Source: Desulfobulbaceae bacterium
GTDB lineage: Bacteria > Desulfobacterota > Desulfobulbia > Desulfobulbales > SURF-16
Direction of reading: 5' to 3'
DNA length: 6,201 bases
NCBI GenBank assembly: GCA_021160685.1
Contig: JAGHCC010000399.1
Span: 1-6,201 of the forward strand
Shown here: one piece after another, positions 1 through 6,201 of the stretch
How positions within the stretch are numbered: the stretch's first letter is position 1
Layout of the letters: each line of letters opens with the position of its first letter
The notes under the pieces: generated by a model
Told to the model about the DNA's origin: nothing
The model's database searches: none
Seen by the model: the letters and a program-made list of their open reading frames with translations, nothing else
Made by a program: the position numbers and the translations under genes

Positions 1-1725
1 CCTGATAACTTTACCACCCGGACCGATAAGATCACGAATTTTATCGGGATTGATCTGCATGGAAAAAATCTTGGGGGCATGTTCCGGAACATCTTTTCTA
101 GGAAGGACAAGGGCTTCGGCCATTTTTCCCAGGATGTGCATTCGTCCTGCCTTGGCCTGTTCAAGCGCCGCCTGCATAATCTCCCGGGTCACACCCTTAA
201 TCTTGATATCCATCTGCAGGGCGGTGATACCGTCTTCGCTGCCGCAGACCTTGAAATCCATATCCCCGAGATGATCCTCATCACCAAGAATATCGGAAAG
301 AATGACGACCTCGTCGCCTTCCTTGATAAGTACCATGGCTATAGCGGAAACCGGTTTTTTGATCGGCACACCGGCATCCATCAGGGCCAAGCTGCCACCG
401 CAGACCGATGCCATGGAGGATGAACCGTTCGACTCCATGATGTCAGAGACGATACGGATAGTGTAAGGAAAGGTCTCCCTGTCGGGAAGGACTGCTTGCA
501 AAGCTCTGCTGGCCAGAGCACCATGACCGATGTCGCGCCTGCTGGGACCGCGCATGAAGCGCGCTTCGCCAACACAGAACGGAGGAAAATTATAATGAAG
601 CATAAATGGACGAAAATTCATCCCATCCAGCGTTTCCACCCGTTGCTCATCATCACCGCTTCCCAAAGTAGCCGTCACCAGAGCCTGGGTCTCTCCCCTG
701 GTGAACAGGGTGGAACCATGGGCCCGGGGGAGAAGTGCCACCTCGCAGGTAATATCGCGAATCTCATCAAATGTGCGGCCGCCGATCCTCTTCTTGCTGA
801 CGACAATCATCTCCCGCATCATGGTCTTCTGCAGATCATGAAGGATATTTTTAATCTCGGAACTCCGCTCTGCGGCTTCCTCTTCAAGTTCGGCGAGAAT
901 CTGATCCTCCAGCTGATAATAACGTGCCGCCCTTTCCATTTTGTCAGCAATGGCAATCACGTCCTTCATAGGTTCCACGGCACAATCAGAGACCTTGTTG
1001 AACAAATCTTCATCCACCACCGGCAGACTGACTACCATCTTGTCCTTTCCGAGTTCGGCCTGCAGCTCTTCCTGCATATCCAGCAGAGGCTGCAATCCTT
1101 CGAGACCGAAATAAAGCCCATCAAGGACTACCTGCTCCCCAAGACCGTCAAGACCGCCCTCAACCATGACAATACCGTTTCTGCTACCGCCGACAATAAT
1201 ATCCATCTCCGACTCTTCCAACTGATCTTTGGTCGGATTCAAAACATAAGCGCCATCAATATAACCAACCCGCACCCCGGCGATAGGTCCCTGAAAAGGA
1301 ATCTGCGACAGGGAAAGAGCCGTGGAGGCGCCGATCATGGCCAGCATGTCGGGATCATTCTGTTTATCCGCCGAAAGAACAGTGGCAACAACCTGGGTTT
1401 CATGCTGGTAACCGTCGGCAAACAAAGGCCGCAGGGGCCGGTCAATCAGCCGGGCCGTCAAAGTCTCCTTTTCAGTGGGCCGACCAATTTCGCGCCGGAA
1501 AAAACTGCCGGGAATCCGACCAACTGCGTAAAACCGTTCCTGATATTCAACGGTCAGCGGCAGAAAATCAACATTTTCTCTCGCCTTCCTGGCCGCAACC
1601 GCTGTCACCAGCACCACAGTACCGCCATAGGTGACCACAACAGAACCATTCGCCTGTTTGGCCATCTTTCCCGTTTCAATGGTCAGGGTACGACCGCCTA
1701 ATTCTACTTCAACTTTTTTATACAT
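1..1725 (-). CDS. pnp: Polyribonucleotide nucleotidyltransferase (PNPase), 3' end cut off by window edge
   Basis: PNPase degrades RNA 3' to 5' with phosphate, releasing nucleoside diphosphates, and can also add tails. It forms a trimeric ring in the cytoplasm and often joins the degradosome. The reading frame is open without a stop from the ATG at 1723-1725 to the left edge, giving 575 residues of a family of about 700. The end of the KH domain and the S1 domain lie outside. Seen in order: first RNase PH core with FFRREIGRPTEKET (residues 75-88); linking helical domain about 220-300; second RNase PH core with FTRGETQ (about 341-347), NFPPF and GHGALA (400-405), SSMASVCGGS (436-445) and DILGDEDHLGDMD (478-490). 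By alignment to E. coli, the metal-binding aspartates are D484 and D490. The KH motif GPGG is at 568-571. GGAG at 1731-1734, five bases upstream, supports the start. The usual RxDGR at the start of the second core reads RIGGR here (residues 313-317). Confidence 0.98.
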   Translation of the reverse strand, partial: MYKKVEVELGGRTLTIETGKMAKQANGSVVVTYGGTVVLVTAVAARKARENVDFLPLTVEYQERFYAVGRIPGSFFRREIGRPTEKETLTARLIDRPLRPLFADGYQHETQVVATVLSADKQNDPDMLAMIGASTALSLSQIPFQGPIAGVRVGYIDGAYVLNPTKDQLEESEMDIIVGGSRNGIVMVEGGLDGLGEQVVLDGLYFGLEGLQPLLDMQEELQAELGKDKMVVSLPVVDEDLFNKVSDCAVEPMKDVIAIADKMERAARYYQLEDQILAELEEEAAERSSEIKNILHDLQKTMMREMIVVSKKRIGGRTFDEIRDITCEVALLPRAHGSTLFTRGETQALVTATLGSGDDEQRVETLDGMNFRPFMLHYNFPPFCVGEARFMRGPSRRDIGHGALASRALQAVLPDRETFPYTIRIVSDIMESNGSSSMASVCGGSLALMDAGVPIKKPVSAIAMVLIKEGDEVVILSDILGDEDHLGDMDFKVCGSEDGITALQMDIKIKGVTREIMQAALEQAKAGRMHILGKMAEALVLPRKDVPEHAPKIFSMQINPDKIRDLIGPGGKVIR

Positions 1726-2033
1726 CTATTCTCCAACGATATCTCACGGCTTGCCGTACAAAACAGCACAAAATCCAAAGATATATGAATTGTAATGATC
1801 TCGCAGAGAGCGAGCCTGTGAGACCTGCAAAAATATCCGGCCAGCCAATTTGAAGACTGAGAGAATAAAAGGGAAAAAAACCTATTAGCCCTTAAAACTC
1901 ACCCGAAAAACTAAAATTTCTTCAGCACCTCAAAAGAGACAAGCCGTCACGAAATTACTTTTGTCCAAAACAAGACAACAAAAAAATTCCGCAACAACAA
2001 ACAATCTCTCAAGATACTAAAAATACATCAAAT
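1726..2033 (-). other. AT-rich rpsO-pnp intergenic region and pnp leader
   Basis: These 308 bases hold no convincing gene. On the minus strand the region is rich in T runs and much lower in GC than the genes. I looked for a GC-rich stem followed by a T run after the rpsO stop and found no strong intrinsic terminator, so read-through from rpsO into pnp is possible. I found no promoter with two good hexamers at normal spacing. A weak one cannot be excluded, and in E. coli pnp has its own promoter in this gap. The half nearest pnp carries inverted repeats that are described separately. Confidence 0.6.
1741..1947 (-). promoter_or_regulatory. Candidate structured pnp leader with competing stems
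   Basis: All pairings are in minus-strand RNA. A small hairpin, ACGG-CAAG-CCGU, lies at 1746-1757, about a dozen bases upstream of the pnp ribosome binding site. A 5-bp hairpin (CUCGC/GCGAG, five-base loop) lies at 1800-1814. It is enclosed by a 7-bp stem pairing 1818-1824 with 1741-1747 (one G-U). A 10-bp helix can form between 1938-1947 and 1746-1755 (nine Watson-Crick pairs and one G-U). The segment 1741-1757 is shared by three of these, so they exclude one another. In E. coli, PNPase represses its own synthesis through an RNase III-cut leader stem. A similar role here is inference. Pairings of this length can arise by chance in 300 bases. Confidence 0.35.
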
Positions 2034-2303
2034 CTATTTTCTAATACCCAGCTGCTCAATGACAGTCCGGTAGCGATCAATACTTTTTCCTTTAAGATAT
2101 TTCAGCAGTCTTCTCCGCTGCCCGACCATCTTCAAAAGCCCGCGACGGGAATGATGATCCTTTTTATGAACCTTGAAATGTTCAGTCAGATAAGTAATCC
2201 TGGCGCTGAGAAGGGCAATCTGCACTTCCGGTGATCCGGTATCGGTATCATGGGTATGAAAATCACCGATGATTTCATTTTTTTGTTCCGCATTTAATGA
2301 CAA
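2034..2303 (-). CDS. rpsO: 30S ribosomal protein S15, TTG start
   Basis: S15 is a primary binding protein of the 30S subunit. It recognises the three-way junction of the 16S rRNA central domain, nucleates platform assembly and helps form bridges to the 50S subunit. The product is 89 residues, the normal family length. It carries the family signatures DTGSPEVQIALL (21-32), HKKDHHSRRGLL (46-57) and RRRLLKYLK (63-71). H42 and D49 match the conserved rRNA-contact residues. The start is TTG at 2301-2303: a perfect AGGAGG lies six bases upstream, the protein then begins MSLNAEQK as in other S15 proteins, and no in-frame ATG exists nearby. The gene ends in TAG. The structured leader just upstream suggests that S15 may control its own translation, as known in several bacteria through unrelated RNA folds. 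Confidence 0.98.
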   Translation of the reverse strand: MSLNAEQKNEIIGDFHTHDTDTGSPEVQIALLSARITYLTEHFKVHKKDHHSRRGLLKMVGQRRRLLKYLKGKSIDRYRTVIEQLGIRK

Positions 2304-2309
2304 AATAAA

Positions 2310-2315
2310 CCTCCT
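2310..2315 (-). promoter_or_regulatory. Ribosome binding site that fixes the rpsO TTG start
   Basis: Perfect AGGAGG on the minus strand, six bases upstream of the TTG at 2301-2303. It is the strongest Shine-Dalgarno in the window, compensating for a weak start codon. It sits three bases downstream of a 5-bp hairpin (2319-2331) and is complementary, with one G-U pair, to UCUCCU at 2395-2400 in the leader. Confidence 0.9.
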
Positions 2316-2318
2316 GAT

Positions 2319-2429
2319 CCGCCAAAGGCGGCAAATTTAAAAATTTTCTCTTCTTACTTCACTCCGTTGACCTACTCTTCTCCCTTTAGAAAAAAGGAGA
2401 CCTTTATGGGTAAATCGTTAAGTCAACGG
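2319..2429 (-). promoter_or_regulatory. Candidate S15 autoregulatory leader RNA of rpsO
   Basis: Three stems can be drawn in minus-strand RNA. P1 pairs 2419-2429 (CCGUUGACUUA) with 2364-2374 (UAGGUCAACGG): 11 bp with one G-U. P2, inside P1, is a 9-bp hairpin at 2379-2400 with a four-base UUCU loop and one G-U. P3 is CCGCC-UUU-GGCGG at 2319-2331, three bases before the Shine-Dalgarno. The G-U pairs in P1 and P2 would be C-A mismatches in the opposite strand, so the folds favour rpsO-sense RNA. The 5' arm of P2 contains UCUCCU, which could pair with the rpsO AGGAGG in an alternative fold. S15 mRNA leaders in other bacteria are structurally diverse and act as translational operators. That this one binds S15 is inference. 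Confidence 0.6.
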
Positions 2430-2451
2430 CGTTTCATTCTAACTTATTGGT

Positions 2452-3174
2452 TCAGTCTTCTGCATCAAGCTCCCTTAAAACCTGTTCTATCGGCAACATA
2501 TGCTCACGCAGAATAACTCCAGCCAAATCCTTATCTTCCAGATCCTGTCCGGAAACAGCATGACTGACCTTGAAATTTCCGCATCGTAGCCGTCTGAGAG
2601 CGATAAGATGGGCGCCGCAGCCAAACTCTTCTCCGATATCCGCCGCCAATGTCCGAATATATGTTCCCTTCCCGCAGATGACCCGGATATCCAGGGTGTC
2701 CCCTTCACTTCCCAGGCAGCTAATCTCCCGGATAACAACCTTTCTCGGCTCCTTGACAACCTTGATGCCTTTGCGGGCATAGTAATAAAGGGGCTTTCCC
2801 TTATGCTTGAGTGCGGAATATTGCGGTGGGGTCTGCATCGTCTCACCGATAAATCCGGCCAGGGTTCGGTCAATACGATCGCGGGAGAGCCTGGGAACCG
2901 CACGCTGGCGGATCACTTTTCCCTCAATATCCTGACTGTCCGTCTCTACCCCAAGGCGCATTCTGGCCTCATACTCTTTTTCTCCGTCCATGAACCGAAA
3001 AATCTGCTTGGTTGCCGGCCGGCCGACACAGATAACCAACAAACCTGAGGCAAAGGGATCAAGAGTTCCGGCATGACCCACCTTTTTGACTCCCAAGGCT
3101 CTTCTTACCCGCTGGACCATCTGAAATGAAGTGGGCCCCACAGGTTTATCGACCAAAATAACACCGTCGGACAA
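2452..3174 (-). CDS. truB: tRNA pseudouridine(55) synthase TruB, short form, TTG start
   Basis: TruB converts U55 in the T loop of tRNAs to pseudouridine and also acts as a tRNA chaperone. The 240-residue product has the N-terminal KPVGPTS motif (10-16), the catalytic motif GHAGTLDPFASGLL (33-46) with nucleophile D39, KEYEA (66-70) with the conserved active-site Y68, and KGTYIRTLAADIGE (169-182) with R174 matching the conserved arginine. It ends soon after the catalytic domain. E. coli and B. subtilis TruB are a little over 300 residues, so the C-terminal PUA-like domain is missing. The 148 bases after the TGA show no remnant of it. TTG is at 3172-3174 and an in-frame TAG lies 15 bases upstream of it with no ATG or GTG between, so the start is well constrained. 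The gene lies 30 bases after nrnA, probably co-transcribed. Confidence 0.97.
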   Translation of the reverse strand: MSDGVILVDKPVGPTSFQMVQRVRRALGVKKVGHAGTLDPFASGLLVICVGRPATKQIFRFMDGEKEYEARMRLGVETDSQDIEGKVIRQRAVPRLSRDRIDRTLAGFIGETMQTPPQYSALKHKGKPLYYYARKGIKVVKEPRKVVIREISCLGSEGDTLDIRVICGKGTYIRTLAADIGEEFGCGAHLIALRRLRCGNFKVSHAVSGQDLEDKDLAGVILREHMLPIEQVLRELDAED

Positions 3175-3182
3175 AAAACGAA

Positions 3183-3188
3183 CCCTCC
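3183..3188 (-). promoter_or_regulatory. Ribosome binding site for the truB TTG start
   Basis: GGAGGG on the minus strand, eight bases upstream of TTG 3172-3174, in the short gap after the nrnA stop. With the in-frame TAG at 3190-3192 it leaves TTG as the only sensible start of truB. Confidence 0.8.
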
Positions 3189-3204
3189 ACTACTCCATCA
3201 AATT

Positions 3205-4170
3205 TCACACCACAGCAACAAGTTCCTGCAGCAACATCTCTCTCACTTCGTCAATCCCGGTATCAACCATTTTAAACCCGGCAGCATTACGATGCCCCCC
3301 ACCGCCGAACCCGACAGCAACCCGAGCCACATCACATTCTCCCTTGGAACGGAGACTGACACCAATCAGACCGGTCTGGATTTCCTTGATAAAAACAGCA
3401 ACCTTCACCGTACTCAGGGAACGGGGATAATTGATAAACAACTCAGTATCCTCGCCGCTGGTTCCTGTCTGATCAAACATGGCGCGACTGACATGGATCA
3501 TGGCAATCCGTTCGTCCGCATACAATTCCAGGGTCTGCAGTACAAACTGCAGCAGTTGCAAGCGGCCCCTGGTAAAATTATCAAAAAGACGGCCCGCAAC
3601 ATCGGACGGGCTGACTCCACTGGCAACCAGCTCTCCAGCAATCCGGAAAGTGTCCGCAGTGGTGGAAGAATAATTAAAAGAGCCGCTATCCGCAACTATT
3701 GCTGCATACAGACAATAGGCGGCATTCCGGGAAAGTTCCACTCCCAAAGCCTTGGCCAAATCAAAAACCATTTCAGCTGTGGCGGCTCTATGGGCCTCAA
3801 CCCAGCTCAAATCACCAAATTCTTTGTGCCCGGCATGATGATCCAGAACAATAAAAGGATGAACCGTCAACAGCGCGTCCACCTCTTTGCCAAGTCGGTA
3901 CTTATCACCGCAATCAAGGGCAATCGCGCAATCAAAGTTGCGCAAATCCGGCAAGGATGTCTGCAGCTGGTCGCTACCTGGCAAAAAATCTAAAAGATGT
4001 GATACAGGCTCCTCACTGTAAAGATAGATCTTTTTGCCGAGCGAGGTTAAAATTTTTCCCAAGGCTAGCTGCGAGCCAAGGGCATCGGCATCAGGAAAAA
4101 TATGCGTAGCCACAAGAATTTTCCGTGACTCCCCGATCACACGAAGTATTTCAGTCAGTTGTCGTTCCAT
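3205..4170 (-). CDS. nrnA: DHH/DHHA1 phosphoesterase, NrnA-like oligoribonuclease / pAp phosphatase
   Basis: NrnA-type enzymes remove nucleotides from very short RNAs (nanoRNAs) and can dephosphorylate 3'-phosphoadenosine 5'-phosphate, completing RNA turnover begun by enzymes such as PNPase. The 321-residue product has the DHH domain: THIFPDADALGS (22-33) with metal-site H23, D27 and D29; ALDCGDKYRLG (84-94) with D86; LDHHAGH (109-115), the name-giving DHH motif; and AAIVADSGSFNYS further on. The C-terminal DHHA1 domain has the substrate-binding GGGGHRNAAG (289-298). Length fits the family. I chose ATG 4168-4170 because AGGAGA lies just upstream and MERQLTEIL leads directly into the first beta strand. 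The frame stays open to 4308, but that adds 46 residues lying entirely over rbfA. The gene overlaps rbfA by 20 bases, suggesting translational coupling. Whether pAp or nanoRNA is the main substrate cannot be told from sequence. Confidence 0.93.
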   Translation of the reverse strand: MERQLTEILRVIGESRKILVATHIFPDADALGSQLALGKILTSLGKKIYLYSEEPVSHLLDFLPGSDQLQTSLPDLRNFDCAIALDCGDKYRLGKEVDALLTVHPFIVLDHHAGHKEFGDLSWVEAHRAATAEMVFDLAKALGVELSRNAAYCLYAAIVADSGSFNYSSTTADTFRIAGELVASGVSPSDVAGRLFDNFTRGRLQLLQFVLQTLELYADERIAMIHVSRAMFDQTGTSGEDTELFINYPRSLSTVKVAVFIKEIQTGLIGVSLRSKGECDVARVAVGFGGGGHRNAAGFKMVDTGIDEVREMLLQELVAVV

Positions 4171-4561
4171 TCTCTCCTGCAATCTCCTGAAAGAGTTGAT
4201 CCATCCTCTCTCGCTTGGCATGAGCAGGATCGTAGAGAAAAAGAAGTTCAGGAACATAACGCATATTGAGCACCCGGGCCAGATGACTCCGGATAAACCC
4301 CTTGGCACTGACCAGTCCCTTCTCTGATTTCTTAACTAATTTCTCGTCACAGACAAAGTATATTCTGGCCCGGCGCAAATCGTCCGTCATGACCACCTCG
4401 GTAATGGTCACATAAAGCAACCGGGGATCCTTTATCTTGAATAAAAGCAACATGGCAATCTCATTTCGGATGAGATCTCCGACCCGAATCGGCCTCCGCT
4501 TCGGCTCCGGCCTTAAACCGGCGGGCAGAAGAAAGCCTGCTTTTCCTTTTTTTGCCGCCAT
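4151..4561 (-). CDS. rbfA: Ribosome-binding factor A (RbfA)
   Basis: RbfA binds the immature 30S subunit and helps maturation of the 5' end of 16S rRNA; in E. coli it is needed for cold adaptation. The 136-residue product has the single KH-like domain: RVGDLIRNEIA (26-36), IKDPRL (43-48), the strand region VTITEVVMTDDLRRARIYF (51-69), and SAKGFIRSHLARVL then RYVPELLF (85-108), the helix-kink-helix typical of RbfA. About 20 lysine- and arginine-rich residues precede the domain. The start ATG 4559-4561 lacks a good ribosome binding site: the best purine run, GAGGG at 4577-4581, is 15 bases away. An in-frame TGA at 4580-4582 rules out a more distant start, so translation may depend on coupling to infB, which ends 49 bases upstream. 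Confidence 0.95.
   Translation of the reverse strand: MAAKKGKAGFLLPAGLRPEPKRRPIRVGDLIRNEIAMLLLFKIKDPRLLYVTITEVVMTDDLRRARIYFVCDEKLVKKSEKGLVSAKGFIRSHLARVLNMRYVPELLFLYDPAHAKRERMDQLFQEIAGENGTTTD
4173..4178 (-). promoter_or_regulatory. Ribosome binding site for nrnA inside rbfA
   Basis: AGGAGA on the minus strand, two to three bases upstream of ATG 4168-4170 and inside the last codons of rbfA. A second AGGAG lies at 4184-4188. The spacing of the first is short and of the second long, so the two together mark the start rather than either alone. It argues against the upstream extension of nrnA to 4308. Confidence 0.6.
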
Positions 4562-4610
4562 TTTTTTATACCATTTCCCTCAGCCGATCAATACTCTTTT
4601 CCGTCACCCA

Positions 4611-6201
4611 TTATAACTCGGCGGCTATCTCCTCAAAAATAAAAGCCTCAATGCGGTCACCGATCTTAATATCATTGTAATTCTCAATACCGATACCACA
4701 CTCATAACCGGACTGCACTTCCCTGACATCGTCCTTGAACCTTCTCAACGACCCTATCTCACCGGTAAAAACAACGACTCCGTCGCGGAGCAAACGAACC
4801 TTGGCTTTACGGGTAATGCTGCCATCGTTCACGAAACAGCCGGCAATGGTGCCCACTTTTGGAACATGAAAGGTTTCCCGAACCTCGGCGCCGCCGATCA
4901 CTTTTTCCACGAAAACAGGTTCCAGCAATCCGGTCATGGCCTTCTTGATATCGTCAAGGGCATGATAAATGACATCGTAAAAACGCAGATCAACCCCTTC
5001 ATTTTTGGCCATTTCCTGGACTTTGACAGGAGGTCGCACATTAAAGCCGATAATCAAGGCATCGGAAGCTGAGGCCAACAGAATATCCGACTCGATAATT
5101 GTGCCTGTTCCTTCATGAAGAATTTTCACCTTGACCTCATCCGTACTGAGTTTTTCCAAGGCCTTGCCAAATGCCTCCAAAGTCCCCTGTACATCGGCCC
5201 GTAAAAGAACACGAAGTTCCTTGATCTTCCCTTCCTGAAGTTTTTCAAACAGGTTATCCAGAGAAATCTTTGTAGTACTGGCCAACTCAATCTCACGATT
5301 TTTCAGCTGACGACTGGCACTGACATTTTTTGCCATCTTATCGTCGGATACCACAACAAATTCATCACCAGCCCGAGGAACCCCGCCCAAGCCCTGAATT
5401 TCCACGGGAGTGGAGGGGGTGGCCTCTTTAATTTTTTCGCCCTTGTCATTGGTCAGGGAACGCACCTTACCGGCGAAATTCCCGACGACAAAAGATTCTC
5501 CAAGATGCAGAGTGCCGTGCTGGATGAGCACGGTAGCCACGGCTCCCCTGCCCTTATGAAGCTGGGCCTCAATCACCGTACCTTTAGCCTTACGATTCGG
5601 GTCCGCCTTCAACTCGAGAATCTCGGTCTGGAGAAGAATATTTTCTACCAGCCCATCAATCCCGATACCCTTCTTGGCCGATGTCTCACAGAAAATGACA
5701 TCTCCACCCCACTCTTCCGGCACGAGATCTAATTCAGCCAGCTCCCGCTGTACCCGGGCCGGATCTGCGTCTTCCTTGTCAATTTTATTCACGGCCACAA
5801 GAATCGGCACTTCAGCGGCCCTGGCATGGTTGATCGCCTCCCTTGTCTGGTCCATCACACCATCATCGGCCGCCACAACAAGAACAACCACATCCGTCAC
5901 CTTGGCCCCCCGAGAACGCATTTCCGTGAAGGCCGCGTGCCCCGGTGTATCGAGAAAGACAAGATCACCCTTAGGTGAACGTACATAATGGGCGCCAATA
6001 TGCTGAGTAATACCGCCTGCCTCGCCGGCCGCCACATCAGTATTTCGTATCGCATCGAGAATGGAGGTCTTACCATGATCAACATGCCCCATGACCGTAA
6101 CCACCGGAGGGCGCGGCAGTTCCTCACCGCCGCCCTCGGCCTCATCGAGATTCATGACGATCAACTCCTCAGTGACACCCTGCTCCACTTCATAGCCAAA
6201 A
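4611..6201 (-). CDS. infB: Translation initiation factor IF-2, 5' end cut off by window edge
   Basis: IF2 is the GTPase that brings initiator fMet-tRNA to the 30S subunit and promotes joining of the 50S subunit. The frame is open from the right edge to TAA at 4611-4613, giving 529 complete codons. The N-terminal domains and true start lie outside. Counting from the first complete codon (6198-6200), the GTPase motifs are G1 GHVDHGKT (38-45), G2 GGITQHIGA (62-70), G3 DTPGHAAF (84-91), G4 NKID (138-141) and G5 SAKKG (174-178). After these come the beta-barrel domain II, domain III and the C-terminal fMet-tRNA-binding barrel, ending near EEIAAEL. The GTG codon at 6186-6188 is an internal valine, not a start. 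No ylxP-like (DUF503) gene, which I recall between infB and rbfA in some relatives, fits in the 49-base gap downstream. Confidence 0.98.
   Translation of the reverse strand, partial: FGYEVEQGVTEELIVMNLDEAEGGGEELPRPPVVTVMGHVDHGKTSILDAIRNTDVAAGEAGGITQHIGAHYVRSPKGDLVFLDTPGHAAFTEMRSRGAKVTDVVVLVVAADDGVMDQTREAINHARAAEVPILVAVNKIDKEDADPARVQRELAELDLVPEEWGGDVIFCETSAKKGIGIDGLVENILLQTEILELKADPNRKAKGTVIEAQLHKGRGAVATVLIQHGTLHLGESFVVGNFAGKVRSLTNDKGEKIKEATPSTPVEIQGLGGVPRAGDEFVVVSDDKMAKNVSASRQLKNREIELASTTKISLDNLFEKLQEGKIKELRVLLRADVQGTLEAFGKALEKLSTDEVKVKILHEGTGTIIESDILLASASDALIIGFNVRPPVKVQEMAKNEGVDLRFYDVIYHALDDIKKAMTGLLEPVFVEKVIGGAEVRETFHVPKVGTIAGCFVNDGSITRKAKVRLLRDGVVVFTGEIGSLRRFKDDVREVQSGYECGIGIENYNDIKIGDRIEAFIFEEIAAEL

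Noticed and set aside
496..1701. A 401-codon open frame on the plus strand
   Set aside because: It lies wholly antisense to pnp, whose conserved motifs run through the same bases. The translation is rich in His, Asn and Arg, shows no recognisable domain and has no ribosome binding site.
1980..2033. Terminator after rpsO
   Set aside because: T runs are present, but no GC-rich stem directly precedes any of them.
2379..2400. The 9-bp hairpin before rpsO as an intrinsic terminator
   Set aside because: No T run follows it on the minus strand; the sequence continues AGAGTAGG. It is nested in a larger stem, which fits a leader better.
2411..2429. TTGACT as a -35 box for a promoter in front of rpsO
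   Set aside because: No -10 hexamer stands at 16-18 bases; the nearest, CATAAA, is only 12 away. The TTGAC is explained by the 11-bp stem.
2608..3048. A 146-codon plus-strand open frame
   Set aside because: Antisense to truB, which has intact catalytic motifs in the same stretch.
3292..3993. A 233-codon plus-strand open frame
   Set aside because: Antisense shadow of nrnA, with low-complexity composition and no family resemblance.
4171..4308. N-terminal extension of nrnA with a hydrophobic stretch resembling a membrane anchor
   Set aside because: The 46 residues come from reading rbfA in another frame. The family normally starts close to MERQLTEIL, and ribosome-site sequences sit just before that ATG. 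No secreted or anchored form is expected.
6186..6188. GTG as the start of infB
   Set aside because: The frame stays open to the window edge, and IF2 needs N-terminal sequence beyond it. This codon is an internal valine.

Overview
The window is a conserved bacterial translation and RNA-processing cluster, read entirely from the minus strand. In transcription order (right to left) it holds infB (5' part cut off by the right edge), rbfA, nrnA (DHH/DHHA1 phosphoesterase), truB, rpsO and pnp (3' part cut off by the left edge). Gene order, protein sequences and a base composition near one half GC in the genes suggest Desulfobacterota (the former Deltaproteobacteria). That placement rests on recalled gene order and protein style, not on a search.

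Layout: infB occupies 4611-6201 and lacks its N-terminal region. After a 49-base gap comes rbfA (4151-4561). Its last 20 bases overlap the start of nrnA (3205-4170). A 30-base gap with a good ribosome binding site leads to truB (2452-3174), which uses a TTG start and encodes a short TruB without the usual C-terminal PUA-like domain. A 148-base leader (2304-2451) precedes rpsO (2034-2303), which also starts at TTG. A 308-base AT-rich gap (1726-2033) precedes pnp, of which 575 codons (1-1725) are visible.

How the genes work together: IF2 starts translation, RbfA matures the 30S subunit and S15 is a primary 30S assembly protein. TruB modifies tRNA U55. PNPase degrades RNA, and NrnA removes the very short RNA fragments or pAp left over. 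Close spacing from infB to truB suggests one transcript. The two longer gaps before rpsO and pnp are where the non-coding signals lie.

The most interesting material is non-coding. The rpsO leader can fold into an 11-bp outer stem enclosing a 9-bp hairpin, with a third hairpin directly upstream of the Shine-Dalgarno sequence. Both larger stems contain a G-U pair that works only in RNA of the rpsO sense, and one hairpin arm could pair with the Shine-Dalgarno. It is a candidate S15 autoregulatory leader. The pnp leader has a segment just upstream of its ribosome binding site with three competing pairing partners, a weaker candidate for PNPase autoregulation. I found no mobile element, CRISPR array, tRNA or rRNA gene, and no new protein system.
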